DNA from: CAXTSE01 sp035554115
GTDB taxonomy: Bacteria; Actinomycetota; Actinomycetes; Actinomycetales; Microbacteriaceae
Reading direction: 5' to 3'
Length of the DNA stretch: 18,465 bases
Assembly: GCA_035554115.1 (NCBI GenBank)
Contig: DATMIW010000049.1
Coordinates: forward strand, 1 to 18,465
A program made the position numbers and the translations under genes. The notes under the pieces were generated by a model. The model was given only the letters and a program-made list of their open reading frames with translations, was not told where the DNA came from and ran no database searches. Positions 7,701 to 15,597 of this stretch are shown piece by piece (within the stretch, counting starts at the first letter, position 1; each line of letters opens with the position of its first letter).

Positions 7701-10700
7701 AACACGAAGCCGGGGCGGGACCATAACTGTCGGTCGGGCGATCCAGGGAGTCGTAGATCGTCGTGGACATCAGACCCTGCGAGTCGGTGGCCGAGAGCAG
7801 CATGTCCTTCTGATTCCACACCTGCGACGAGGTCAGACCCATCGCACTGGTGGAAGACGTGGCCCGCCAGGCGCTGTCATAACTGACAGTCGACGCATGG
7901 CCGCCCGGAACGGAGAGACCGGCAACGTCCACTGAGGTGGTACCTGCGCCATAGGTGTAGGTCTTCTTCGGGCGGTCCGCCAGAGTGATGCCGTCCGGAG
8001 CAGGCAGCGCTACCTCTGTGGCGCGCCCTTGCCCGTCGTAGACGAATGTCGCTGCATTCGCATCGGACGCGACACCTGAAGTCGCCGTCAGCCAGTCGTT
8101 GGCGAGGGAGTTCCGCACCGAGGTGATGCGGCCCGCGGTGTACCCGAAGGAGGTCTGCTCGGTGCCGGGATCGATGATCGACGACAGCTGCCCGGCCGAG
8201 TTGTACAACAGGGACGTTGTGTCATCCGCCCCGGCAACGTGACCGGGGTAGATGATGCGGCACAGCATTCCGGTCGGCGGGGCCGTGTAACCAGCCGGCA
8301 CCAGACATGCTGATCCCGAGGGGCCAGCGTCGTTCAGTGCCAGGCCGACACCGACGGCGGTGTCACCCATGTAAGCGAATCGCACCTCGCGCGTGTAGGT
8401 CGCCGGCGACGAGCCCGCGTTCTTCGACACCGGGTCCGAGATGCGGTCGACCTGACCGTTGGCCCGATACTGCAGGATCGGGGTGGCTGGCTTCAGAGCA
8501 TCCGACACCGGGGTCACCGTCGCGGGCGAGCCGTCGGCAGCGAAGGTGTACACGGTGCCGTCGACCTCGGTGAGCACGACCTGCCCGGCCGCGTCGAGCG
8601 ACAACACTCCGTACTCGCCCTCGGGGGCCTTGTAACCCCCGACCGAGGCCTTCGTGTAGGTGTGGACCGAACCCGACAGGTCGGTCAGGGTGACCGCACC
8701 CTCGGACACTCGCGCCGAGGCATACACACTGTCGTCGCCGCTGATCGGGGTGGATGAGGCCCACCCGCCCGGGAGGGACTGCACCTTGGTCGACAGCCAA
8801 CTTGCCGGCACGGGGTACTCCTGCCCGGCGGTGTCGCGCACCCAGAGCTGAACGCCCGCGGTGCCGGTGGACTCGAAGTAGTCGAGCGAGATGGCTTGGG
8901 CCGCGGTGGTCATCGCTTTCGCGGTTCCCCACTGGGTGCCGACGGGTGCTGTGTCGGTCCACGCGTCGTAGACCGAGGTGCCACCGACATTCAGTTTCGC
9001 GCCGCCATCACGCACGACGCCGAAGGTGTAGTTGCCGGATGTGGGCACATTGACGAAGCCCGACCAACGGGTCATGAAGTAGTCATTGGCCACAGCCGGG
9101 CCCGGGGACCCCGCCGCCCACGAGAACGCCACATTCGGGTCGGTCCGCACCAACACCGGAGTCTTGCCCGCGAAATCAAAGGTGGTGGTCGAGGTCTGCC
9201 CCGTAGTGAGGGCGCTGTAGTACGAGCCGGTCAGCCCGCGCAGCACGTCCGGAGACTGCTGCGAGTTGTAGGCAAATGACAGTCCCATGGCGCCGCCCAC
9301 TGTGCTCACCGTCGGAGAGGCGAAGTTCATGGACAGATTGCCATTGGCCAGGTTGACCGTGGCCGGGCCGACCGAATCGAACGGGGACGGGCCCGAAGAA
9401 CCCAAGCGCAGATTGACCTTGAGCTTGTTGACCCACGGCGGACTGATGTCGACGTCGATCCCGTCACTGGTCATCGCCACCCAGGTGTAGCTGCCGCCGT
9501 CTTGCAGGGTTCCGGCGGGAACCGTCCAGGTGGGGCTGCTCTGCCAGCCGGAGGAAATGAGCGCGCCGGTCTTACCGTCGGAGCCCGTCGCGATGCGGAA
9601 CTGGTACTGCACGGGGTCGCCGTTGGCGTCCACAACCGGGGTGGTGGTGAAGGTCGGCGTGAGAGTCGTGACCGTCGAATCATCGGCCGGGGTGGACGTG
9701 GCCAGCGTTGCCGCCGGGGCGGGCGTGTTCGTGGTGAACGACCGCACTCCACTGCCGCGAACGGTGCTGACTCCGAGCCCGTTGTAAAGGTCATACGGGT
9801 CCTTCACGTACGCCTTCCAGTAGTAGGTCGTACCAGGCAGCAGTTTGCTTGTCTCCGGAACCTGAAGCGCATAACTACCGGCAGTTGTCCACGGCGACCA
9901 CGCCGAGGTGTAGACCGCACTCGCATCAACGTTCGAAGTGGTGCCGACCTTGAACTGGTACGAGAGACCCTCGCCAGTCGGATCCGATCCGGTCGCCTTC
10001 AATGTCGGCATCACCGGCGTCTTCGTCGCCCCATCCGCCGGCGATGGCGCGGGCAAACCGGACACCGACGGGAACGACTTGTAATTGAAGTACATCGCGG
10101 TCGCGACCTTCTTCAAGGTGTAGGTGCCACCCTCGGTTCCGGTGTATGCCAGCGCGGCTCCGGCAGCGCCCACATCATTCAGGTAGGCGTAGCGCTGATC
10201 CATCGCATAACTGTCAAACCAGATGTTGTTATTCGCGATGGTGAATCCCTGCAGCCAGGCACCAGGGCATCCATATCCCCAGCAGTTTGCCACCCACATA
10301 TTGCCGCCGACAGCGTTCGTGGTGCCCTCGTTGGCGTAGACCATGTTGATCGCCGTGTGAAGAATCTGGCTACCCGCAAACTGCGCGTAGTTGTAGTACA
10401 CAACAGAACGCCAGTAGGTGTTTCCCGCGCTGCGCGAATTGCCTATGAGCACACCGTCAGTGCGCCTCGCTCCGTCGGACTTGTACGCCACCCGCGAGGT
10501 TTCTCCGGCGCCAACCGTGGGGTCGATGCTGATCGGGAAGACACGGTCTTTGTCGCTCAGCCACGTGTAGTCCGGACGCAATTCGAGAATCCAGTCGGAA
10601 CCCTTCTTGTGAAGGCCGAACTTGACATCGGAGAACGCATCCGAACTCTCGTTCTCGACTCCGGACGAATCCCACATGATTGGCTTCGGGATGTTGAACT

Positions 10701-11520
10701 GGGTCTTGCCGTTCTTGTCGATGAAGACGATGGCGCCGAATTTGTCGATCGACATGTCCAGCCCATCGGAGTCGATGACCCAGGTGTACGTCGCGTCTTC
10801 GCGCTTCGGTAGCTCGTTGAGCAGAATCGTCTCTTTGACGTTTCCCTGCTGCATGTCGTACTCGAGGTCGACATCGTTGAAAACGCCTTTGTACACGACA
10901 CGGTCGGGCACATCGTTCTTGATCGGCTCTGGCAGGTGCCGCAGGTACGCCCCCGCGGCACCTTGCAGGGCAAAGCTCAAGTGGTATCCAGAACGATCGA
11001 GCGAAAACAGCTCAGGGTCGTCGGCGGACGCGGCAAATGTCGGATCCACAGGATGCGCGTCAGATGACCACGACCCATCCAACGACGCCTTCAAATCGGT
11101 CTGCACCTCAACCCATTTGCCCTCATCGTTGAGCGCGTTGAGGGGTTCGTTGCCGACCTTGGACGTGAAGGTACCGTCGTCGTTTTTGTACACGTCCGTG
11201 AACTCGGTCTTTTTCACCAAGGTGGACTCGTCCGGAACTTTGGAGGCCTCACGCAGCTTGGGTAGCTTTGGCTTCGCCGTCGTCTGCTTCGGCGTTGCGG
11301 CGCCATCCGACTCCACCGAGTCGAGCCCGGTGAAGTCGCCCGAGGGCACCGATGCGATAACCGGCTCAGCGGCCCCCGCCGACATAGGGGGCACAATCGC
11401 TGGCTCGAAGGGCTTCGCCGTCTCGGCGACAAGGATGGGCGTCACCACCGTAATAGCCAGCAGGGCGGACAACCCCAACGCGATCCAGGTGCTCCGACGC
11501 GACATGCCCAGCAGCTTCAT
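4207..11520 (-). CDS. Secreted Rhs/YD-repeat polymorphic toxin with PA14 domains
   Basis: 2437 residues from the ATG at 11520, chosen because it directly precedes a signal sequence (KLLGMSRRS, then a hydrophobic stretch to about residue 32). The frame is open to 11610, and the ATG at 11505 is an alternative. Order in residues: Pro/Lys-rich linker (about 45-95), N-terminal beta region, DNRLRE-like segment (about 340-485), two Fn3-like modules (about 490-705), PA14 domain 1 (about 764-905), YD repeats, PA14 domain 2 (about 1302-1445), and more YD repeats (YDVLGR, YDARGR). A CBM-like jelly roll (about 1769-1904) and the final YD repeats come next. The RHS core end follows (MGARQYVAALGRFLEVDP to DPINGFDLSGE, ending at 2261), then a 176-residue tip. 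Rhs proteins form a shell that encloses and delivers the tip; in Gram-positives this is usually Sec-exported and wall-associated, as for WapA. No PAAR or VgrG partner is present. The frame is intact throughout. The toxin role is inferred from architecture. Confidence 0.9.
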   Translation of the reverse strand: MKLLGMSRRSTWIALGLSALLAITVVTPILVAETAKPFEPAIVPPMSAGAAEPVIASVPSGDFTGLDSVESDGAATPKQTTAKPKLPKLREASKVPDESTLVKKTEFTDVYKNDDGTFTSKVGNEPLNALNDEGKWVEVQTDLKASLDGSWSSDAHPVDPTFAASADDPELFSLDRSGYHLSFALQGAAGAYLRHLPEPIKNDVPDRVVYKGVFNDVDLEYDMQQGNVKETILLNELPKREDATYTWVIDSDGLDMSIDKFGAIVFIDKNGKTQFNIPKPIMWDSSGVENESSDAFSDVKFGLHKKGSDWILELRPDYTWLSDKDRVFPISIDPTVGAGETSRVAYKSDGARRTDGVLIGNSRSAGNTYWRSVVYYNYAQFAGSQILHTAINMVYANEGTTNAVGGNMWVANCWGYGCPGAWLQGFTIANNNIWFDSYAMDQRYAYLNDVGAAGAALAYTGTEGGTYTLKKVATAMYFNYKSFPSVSGLPAPSPADGATKTPVMPTLKATGSDPTGEGLSYQFKVGTTSNVDASAVYTSAWSPWTTAGSYALQVPETSKLLPGTTYYWKAYVKDPYDLYNGLGVSTVRGSGVRSFTTNTPAPAATLATSTPADDSTVTTLTPTFTTTPVVDANGDPVQYQFRIATGSDGKTGALISSGWQSSPTWTVPAGTLQDGGSYTWVAMTSDGIDVDISPPWVNKLKVNLRLGSSGPSPFDSVGPATVNLANGNLSMNFASPTVSTVGGAMGLSFAYNSQQSPDVLRGLTGSYYSALTTGQTSTTTFDFAGKTPVLVRTDPNVAFSWAAGSPGPAVANDYFMTRWSGFVNVPTSGNYTFGVVRDGGAKLNVGGTSVYDAWTDTAPVGTQWGTAKAMTTAAQAISLDYFESTGTAGVQLWVRDTAGQEYPVPASWLSTKVQSLPGGWASSTPISGDDSVYASARVSEGAVTLTDLSGSVHTYTKASVGGYKAPEGEYGVLSLDAAGQVVLTEVDGTVYTFAADGSPATVTPVSDALKPATPILQYRANGQVDRISDPVSKNAGSSPATYTREVRFAYMGDTAVGVGLALNDAGPSGSACLVPAGYTAPPTGMLCRIIYPGHVAGADDTTSLLYNSAGQLSSIIDPGTEQTSFGYTAGRITSVRNSLANDWLTATSGVASDANAATFVYDGQGRATEVALPAPDGITLADRPKKTYTYGAGTTSVDVAGLSVPGGHASTVSYDSAWRATSSTSAMGLTSSQVWNQKDMLLSATDSQGLMSTTIYDSLDRPTDSYGPAPASCFDANRLPLPSCAILPAHSSTSYDQGLVGLHATYYANRNLAGAPTLFSLGLFGSTGGAVASDWATGSPNAALPVDGFSARLSGVITFPQAGTYTLKTLAGDGTRVWVDNVLVIDNWTVQAAPVAAGTTPIVIPTAGERRTIRVEYFEDTGNASLALQWVTPAGGAAVTIPGAQLAPDYGLETGSTTDDSVPAGSGLSNSQVPAITTSTSYGSTPWLRAATSSTVDPAGLGLTTSTTFEAPTAAANSWLRRLTRTLPSGAATATTSTYYGDAETLATTTCGVPAGTKQYGFTKSTTTAAPATGSPIVSEYVYDVLGRTAGTKRSGDATWSCLTYDARGRVTQSDLSAYGSTAARTVTSNYAVGGNPLVGNTADPVGTITTTIDLLGRVVSYTDVWGTVTTPTYEPLTGRVTSVITDPAADVATTQAFTYDLDGKTETVSVNGTVVADPVYSSNQLLQSVAYSNGTSLSAITRNAAGATTGMGWSFPVAAVTHPATVVYQEGFESSISNFEGTSTLTGLSTSSDGPHSGSQSLAMVNTTDSSLVGATTPVSGLVVGRSYTVSIWVDASRVTNGLADILIGVADIDSSWPRHTTNGWEQLSYTFTATASTHNVTFVYSGGGPVPVFWDDLTLTQDAYTDAAGVNTVTDQVVRSQSGRIVQNTLTDDAATETSTYSFDAAGRLVTAAIPRHTLSYGYAQSGGCGANPAAGKNGNRTSSSDTFDGGTPTSVAYCYDNADRLTQTTVTNAPAGGGPVATGNLTTTGPGASLAYDAHGNTTVLADQTLAYDVSDQHVKTTLTDGTVIDYLRDVTGRVVKRTMTPPTGPAEVTKFSFSGAGDGAALTLTNAGAVSEVTIGLPGGASMIIGQTTTWSYPNLHGDVIVTTDGAGVRQGARFSYDPFGQPIDPTTGKVGTTVADDAVPDTIKDSSADYAWVGGARKLYEHSGSVATFEMGARQYVAALGRFLEVDPIEGGVSNAYDYPSDPINGFDLSGERCSRGGCPAAARHCSMGGCAKITVHKPKALKKKYGPQVFAGSLVAIAITTPLRKGICVLSGAANVGPGACLALSATIGGTVGGTLSSTYVAWSGGSASDQRAAYASGAARSAAGGAAAGYIDYAFGGIASAVRVAIGRATLSLLGGLVNLMVPVVLPPSVACTAGSTAPSCAPAVA

Positions 11521-11637
11521 TCTGACCCATTCTCGAAAAACGAACAGACGAAGACTGGCAGTCACCTGAGAAAAACATAAGTCCGCATTTAGGAGGACAC
11601 GAAAATTCATCAGAACCGAGGGAGTGACACCTCAAGT

Positions 11638-11651
11638 CCCGGAATTCCGGG
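11638..11651. promoter_or_regulatory. 14-base perfect palindrome upstream of the Rhs gene
   Basis: CCCGGAATTCCGGG is perfectly self-complementary and lies about 120 bases upstream of the Rhs start, in the 222-base gap before the membrane-protein pair. With no spacer it cannot form a good RNA hairpin, so a dimeric repressor site is more plausible than a terminator. No clear promoter hexamers were identified around it. Confidence 0.3.
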
Positions 11652-11742
11652 GTTCTTGCGAGGAGACAAATTCTCATAGCACAGATTTGCGGGGTACGTC
11701 TCCCAAGCAAAACGGGGGACGAAAATCCCTTCTGTGTGCCCT

Positions 11743-12072
11743 TCAGCCGAACGCGGGTTGCAGCACGCCGACCAGGCTCACCAGACCCAGCGCGAGAGCG
11801 TTGGTCGCTCCAAGCCCCGCAGCGAAGACGAGCGCGCGGATCACGGGCGGGCGACCACGACCGACGAGCACGGCCGAGGCGAACAGCACGGGCGGCAAGA
11901 GCACGCCAGCGATCAACACCGCCCACGGGACAGCAGCACCAATACCGAACTGCTCGTACACCTGCGGCAGCGCAATGAGATTGGCGATGGCCTGCCACAG
12001 CGCGTAGCCGTACAGCAGCGCAAACAGCACCGCCACGATCACCACCGGCAGGCGGCTGGGACGTTCTTCCAT
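11743..12072 (-). CDS. Small integral membrane protein, second gene of a pair
   Basis: 109 residues from the ATG at 12072, which shares its A with the upstream stop (TGATG); the overlap and the immediate hydrophobic helix decide the start over longer in-frame options. Three or four membrane helices are visible: PVVIVAVLFALLYGYALW (about 8-25), a second about 47-66 (AVPWAVLIAGVLLPPVLFAS), and one or two from about 80 to 105. A short basic loop (GRGRPP) separates them. Similar small proteins occur beside a DDxALxW-type membrane protein in Microbacteriaceae, sometimes labelled as bacitracin-resistance proteins; this is from memory and is not evidence of function. It ends 222 bases before the Rhs gene. 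Confidence 0.75.
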   Translation of the reverse strand: MEERPSRLPVVIVAVLFALLYGYALWQAIANLIALPQVYEQFGIGAAVPWAVLIAGVLLPPVLFASAVLVGRGRPPVIRALVFAAGLGATNALALGLVSLVGVLQPAFG

Positions 12073-12551
12073 CACGCCACCCCCAACGAGAGCAGACGGA
12101 ACACGGCAGGCCACGGGATGAGAACTCCAGCACCCAGCGCAAGCCACCCGATCCGCGCCGCTGTCGCACTGTCGCGGGTGAGACTCGTCGCCGCACCGAA
12201 CCACAGGGGCGCCGCGATTATCGCGGTGAACTCACCGAATTGCCACAGCACTTCGGTGGCGAGGTCGGTGGTTCCCGAGGAGGTGTTTTGCACGCCGATG
12301 ATCCACCCGACGGTCAGCGCCAAGTACACGAGGGCGAAGATGGCGGTGAGAACAGACCGCACGGGGCGCGCAGGAGCGGGGGCGTCATCCATCGCCTCGT
12401 CGGCGAAGTCGCCCTCTGATGCGGGCACCGGGATGCGGCGGCGGCTCGGAGCGACCTGGCCGCGATCGTCGTCCCCGGCCCAGCGCAGGGCCTCGTCGTC
12501 GTCTCCGTCGTCGCCGTCAATCGGCGCAGAAGGAGGAGGCAAGGTCACCAC
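12072..12551 (-). CDS. Membrane protein with acidic N-terminus, first gene of a pair
   Basis: About 159 residues. A highly acidic cytosolic N-terminus (PIDGDDGDDDEALRWAGDDD) is followed by an Ala/Pro linker and three membrane helices (about 70-90, 105-125 and 138-155). The DDDEALRWAGDDD signature recalls a Microbacteriaceae family that databases sometimes mislabel as DNA polymerase III gamma/tau because of its acidic repeats; nothing here resembles a clamp loader. The start is uncertain: GTG at 12551 or 12548 gives a compact protein, while the ATG at 12590 has GGAGG only 2 bases upstream, too close. A TATGGT (-10-like) at 12570-12575 favours the internal GTG. It is coupled to the next gene by TGATG and divergent from the nucleotidyltransferase gene. 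Function unknown. Confidence 0.7.
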   Translation of the reverse strand: MVTLPPPSAPIDGDDGDDDEALRWAGDDDRGQVAPSRRRIPVPASEGDFADEAMDDAPAPARPVRSVLTAIFALVYLALTVGWIIGVQNTSSGTTDLATEVLWQFGEFTAIIAAPLWFGAATSLTRDSATAARIGWLALGAGVLIPWPAVFRLLSLGVA

Positions 12552-12621
12552 GAAATTCTTGCACGGACGACCATAGTGAGAGTCGGTCATCACCTCCGTC
12601 GAAATGCAGTTGACTGGTCTC

Positions 12622-13203
12622 ATGACGGACGCCACCGGAATCGTGCTCGCGGCCGGGGCCGGGCGGCGGCACGGCACCTCGAAAGCCCTGCTCGCCACGC
12701 CCGACGGCGAGCCGTGGATTGCCCGCGCGGTCCACACTCTGCGGGCGGCGGGCTGCGAACACGTGGTTGTCGTCTTGGGGGCGGATGCCGAGGCCGCACG
12801 CGAATTCGTGCCCGTTGGCGCGCATCCGGTTGTCGCCGACGATTGGGAAAGCGGGATTGCCGCATCCCTGCGGGCCGGTCTCGCCGCCGCGTCGCATCCC
12901 AGCCTGATGCGCGACGCGGCGCTCGTCACACTTGTCGACCTGCCTGACCTGCCCGTCACCGCCGTGCAGCGGATGCTCGCGGCACCGATCACCGCCGCGA
13001 CCCTTCGGCGTGCCGTATATGAGGGGCGCCTCGGCCACCCGATAGTCATCGGGCGCGACCACTGGGATCCCCTTGTCCACGCCCTGGGAGGGCAGGCAGA
13101 GACCACGGAATATGTGCAGGCCCATGGCGAGTTCGTCGAATGCGGGGATCTGTGGGGCGGCGCCGACGTCGAGCTGAGCCCGCGCGCTACGACCTCCGAC
13201 TGA
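12622..13203 (+). CDS. MocA/MobA-like nucleotidyltransferase
   Basis: 193 residues with a single MobA-like NTP-transferase domain. The nucleotide-binding signature LAAGAGRRHGTSKALL is at about 9-24, W-x-SGIAASLRAGL at about 75-87, the metal-binding DLPDLP at 106-111, and GHPIVIGRDHW at about 138-148. MocA enzymes transfer CMP, and MobA enzymes GMP, from the nucleotide to Mo-molybdopterin. The DLPD and GHP motifs and overall size are closer to MocA than to MobA, but substrate choice cannot be settled by eye. Its place beside modABC and moeA supports a role in molybdenum-cofactor maturation. The ATG at 12622 puts the first strand at the N-terminus; 12604 is an alternative, and neither has a clear Shine-Dalgarno. 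The 3' end overlaps modC by 17 bases, convergently. Confidence 0.85.
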   Translation: MTDATGIVLAAGAGRRHGTSKALLATPDGEPWIARAVHTLRAAGCEHVVVVLGADAEAAREFVPVGAHPVVADDWESGIAASLRAGLAAASHPSLMRDAALVTLVDLPDLPVTAVQRMLAAPITAATLRRAVYEGRLGHPIVIGRDHWDPLVHALGGQAETTEYVQAHGEFVECGDLWGGADVELSPRATTSD

Positions 13204-13981
13204 GCCGTTCGACATACGGCGTGGCGGGGTTCGCCGCGACGTCGGCCCACGCGCCGCTCTGGGTTATCGCTCCCGCCTCGATGACGACAACGTCTGCGGC
13301 GAGCGCGGCCGCATCCGCCGCGTCATGCGTGACAACAACCGTCGCCACCGGCACCTCGGCCAGTCGACGGGCTAGGTCATCGCGCACCTCGTCACGCACC
13401 TCAACGTCGAGCGAGGCGAGAGGTTCATCGAGCAACAGCAACTCCGGTTCGGAGGCGAGAGCGCGCGCGAGCGCCACCCGCTGTGCCTGGCCGCCGGAGA
13501 GAGAGGCGGGATAGCGCTCCGCTAGGTCCCCGAGGTCGAAGTGCGTGATCCATGGCTCGGCCTGCTCACGCGCGGCTCGGCGACCGAGGCGCGGACGTCC
13601 GGGCGCGGGCATCCGCAGGGCGAAAGCAATGTTGTCGCGCACTGTGAGATGCGGGAACAGCAGGAAATCCTGGAACACGACCCCGATGCGCCGTGCTTCA
13701 GTCGGCACATGTGCGCGGGGATCCTGTGCTTCGTCGAGAACGCGGTTTCCGAGAGTTATGCGCCCGGCATGCAGCGCCGTGAGCCCCGCGATTGCGGCGA
13801 GGGTCGTCGATTTTCCGGCACCGTTCGGGCCCACCAGGGCGAGCGTGCGACCGGGTTCGGCTCGGAAGGCGACGGCGAGTTCGAAGGTGCCTCGGCGCAC
13901 GACAACGTCGGCTACGAGGGTGGGGGCGAGGGGTGGAGGGGCCGGGGAGGCTGGCCCAGACACCGCGGCGGGTCCGGTCAT
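13187..13981 (-). CDS. modC: Molybdate ABC transporter ATPase, without TOBE domain
   Basis: 264 residues. ATPase that powers molybdate import through ModB. Walker A GPNGAGKST is at 51-59, Q-loop Q104 (VVFQD), signature LSGGQ at 161-165, Walker B LLLLDEP at 181-187, D-loop SLD at 190-192 and switch H219 (VVTHD). Typical ModC proteins are about 350 residues with a C-terminal Mop/TOBE domain; this one stops soon after the nucleotide-binding domain (TPYVERLSRRS), so the regulatory domain is absent. The TOBE domain is instead found in the first gene of the operon. The ATG at 13981 overlaps the modB stop as ATGA, which decides the start although the frame is open far upstream. Last gene of the operon; tail to tail with the nucleotidyltransferase gene. 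Confidence 0.92.
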   Translation of the reverse strand: MTGPAAVSGPASPAPPPLAPTLVADVVVRRGTFELAVAFRAEPGRTLALVGPNGAGKSTTLAAIAGLTALHAGRITLGNRVLDEAQDPRAHVPTEARRIGVVFQDFLLFPHLTVRDNIAFALRMPAPGRPRLGRRAAREQAEPWITHFDLGDLAERYPASLSGGQAQRVALARALASEPELLLLDEPLASLDVEVRDEVRDDLARRLAEVPVATVVVTHDAADAAALAADVVVIEAGAITQSGAWADVAANPATPYVERLSRRS

Positions 13982-14775
13982 CCGCGCATCCCCGGCAGCC
14001 AGCGGTCGCGCAGCAGGAGCAGCACGGCGACCGAGACGACAAGCAGCACGAGCGCCAAGGCGATGGCGGCCTCGGGGTCCGTCTGCAGGGCGAGGTAGCT
14101 CGCGATCGGCAGCGTGCGCGTGACGCCGGGGAGCGATCCGGCGAAGGTGATTGTCGCGCCGAACTCGCCCAGCGCTCGGGTGAAACACAGCACCGCCCCG
14201 GCCGCGATGCCCGGCGCGACGAGCGGCACCGTGACCAGACGGAAGGTGTCGAAACGGGATGCGCCCAGGGTGGCCGCCGCCAGCTCCGTGCGTCGGTCGG
14301 CGGTGCGCAGCGCTCCCTCGACCGCGAACACGAGGAACGGCATCGCCACGAATACCTGCGCGATCACGACGGCACCGCTCGTGTACGGGATGCCGAGGCC
14401 GGCATCCGCAAGGAACCGTCCGATCAGCCCTCGCCGCCCCAGCAACATGAGCAGCGCAATGCCGCCAACGACCGGCGGAAGCACGAGCGGCACGGTGATG
14501 GCCGCGCGCAGCAGGCGTCTCGGCACGGCCGGCCAGTCGGCAGCCCGCGCGAGAACGATGGCCAACGGGATGCCGAACACCAGACACATCAGAGTTGAGA
14601 GCGTCGCGGTGAGCAGCGAGAGACCGAGGGCCTGCAGAACGACGCTGCTCGCGACCAGCTGAGGAAGGTGGCCCCACGGTGCCCGGACCGCGAGCGCCAC
14701 GAGGGGAAGCACGAGCAGGCCAAGCGCAATCGCGGCAACGGCCACGATTGCGGGGCTCAGCCTGCGCGTCCTCAT
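13978..14775 (-). CDS. modB: Molybdate ABC transporter permease
   Basis: 265 residues with about six membrane helices, starting with AIVAVAAIALGLLVLPLVAL (about 9-28). The cytoplasmic coupling loop ELAAATLGASRFDTFRLVTVP (about 164-184) fits the EAA motif that docks on the ATPase. The segment LCFTRALGEFGATITFAGS is characteristic of ModB/CysT-type permeases. ATG at 14775 with AGGA about 6 bases upstream. It follows modA after a 24-base gap and overlaps modC by 4 bases. Together with ModA and ModC it forms the high-affinity molybdate (possibly also tungstate) importer. Confidence 0.94.
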   Translation of the reverse strand: MRTRRLSPAIVAVAAIALGLLVLPLVALAVRAPWGHLPQLVASSVVLQALGLSLLTATLSTLMCLVFGIPLAIVLARAADWPAVPRRLLRAAITVPLVLPPVVGGIALLMLLGRRGLIGRFLADAGLGIPYTSGAVVIAQVFVAMPFLVFAVEGALRTADRRTELAAATLGASRFDTFRLVTVPLVAPGIAAGAVLCFTRALGEFGATITFAGSLPGVTRTLPIASYLALQTDPEAAIALALVLLVVSVAVLLLLRDRWLPGMRG

Positions 14776-14799
14776 CTCTGTCCTGTATCTCGGCGGTGG

Positions 14800-15597
14800 C
14801 TACTTGGCCGGTCCGAAGCCCGCGTCGGTGAGCGCCTTCTGGCCCACCTTCGACAGGACGTAATCCACGAACGCCTGCGCGGCCTTTCGGCTTGGCGCGC
14901 CCTTCAGCACAGCGATCGGGTAGCTGGTGACAACCTTGGCGGCCTCCGGAAGCTCGATGCCCTGCACATCCGTGCCCGCCGCGAGCACATCGCTGCGGTA
15001 GACGAGCCCGGCATCCGCCTCACCGAGTTCCACCTTCGTGAGAACGGCTTTGACGTCCTCTTCCAGCGTGTCGGGTGCGGAGCTGAGGCCGGCAGAGTCG
15101 AAGAGCGCCTTCGCCGCGGCACCACAGGGCACCGCAACGTCACACAGCGCAACGGTCTTCGCGGGGTCAGCGAGGTCGGCGAGACCGGTGATCTTGCCGG
15201 GGTTGCCCTTCGGCACGGCGATCTCGAGAGTGTTCGAGGTGAAGATTGTCGGGTCGGAAGCGTCTCCGGCATCGGTGACGGTCTTCATCGTTGCGGGGCT
15301 GGCCGCGGCGAAAACATCGGCGGGGGCGCCCTGCGTGATCTGGGTGGCGAGCGCCGAACTGCCGCCGTAACTGAAGACGAGGTGCACCTTCGGGTGTTCT
15401 CTTTCGAATCTTGCGCCGAGCGCGTCGAAGGTCTCGGTGAGAGACGCGGCCGCGAAGACGGTCACGGTGCCGCTCAGGGTGTCGGGCCTCGTGGTCCGCG
15501 TCGGCTCGGCGGTCGGGGTGGAGCATCCTGCGAGCGCGAGCCCGGCGATTAGGAGCGCGGCGGGGAGACCAGCCCGGCGGGTGAAACGGTGGTTCAT
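14800..15597 (-). CDS. modA: Molybdate-binding lipoprotein
   Basis: 265 residues. Extracytoplasmic substrate-binding protein for the molybdate importer. Basic N-region (NHRFTRRAG), hydrophobic core and lipobox LAGC with the lipidated Cys at about residue 25, then a Thr/Pro-rich linker. The mature domain opens with VTVFAAASLTETFDALGARFE and contains FSYGGSSALATQITQGAPADVFAAA, the oxyanion-binding Ser region of ModA. Two cysteines (ALCDVAVPCG) may form a disulfide. The start is ATG at 15597, sharing its A with the preceding stop; GTG at 15600 would add one residue. Second gene of the operon. Confidence 0.95.
   Translation of the reverse strand: MNHRFTRRAGLPAALLIAGLALAGCSTPTAEPTRTTRPDTLSGTVTVFAAASLTETFDALGARFEREHPKVHLVFSYGGSSALATQITQGAPADVFAAASPATMKTVTDAGDASDPTIFTSNTLEIAVPKGNPGKITGLADLADPAKTVALCDVAVPCGAAAKALFDSAGLSSAPDTLEEDVKAVLTKVELGEADAGLVYRSDVLAAGTDVQGIELPEAAKVVTSYPIAVLKGAPSRKAAQAFVDYVLSKVGQKALTDAGFGPAK

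Noticed and set aside
9502..10812. 436-codon plus-strand frame opposite the Rhs gene
   Set aside because: Antisense shadow without a domain or ribosome-binding site.
11521..11610. N-terminal extension of the Rhs protein to an ATG at 11610
   Set aside because: It would place 30 non-hydrophobic-start residues before a clear signal sequence, and there is no Shine-Dalgarno at 11610; the ATG at 11520 starts directly at the signal.
11685..11697. ATTTGCGGGGTAC resembling ATTTGCGGGGCAC at 16048-16060, as a shared operator
   Set aside because: A 12/13 match is expected many times by chance in a window of this size, and the spacing to the genes differs.
11714..11730. Weak hairpin after the membrane-protein pair as a terminator
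   Set aside because: Only a 4-bp stem with a 6-base loop and an interrupted T tract; too weak to call.
12552..13250. Long minus-strand frame extending the acidic membrane protein through the nucleotidyltransferase gene
   Set aside because: The region is clearly coding on the plus strand (NTP-transferase motifs); the minus frame is its shadow.
13982..14677. Minus-strand frame that would fuse a long N-terminal part to ModC
   Set aside because: It is the out-of-frame shadow of modB; ATGA at 13978-13981 marks the real ModC start.
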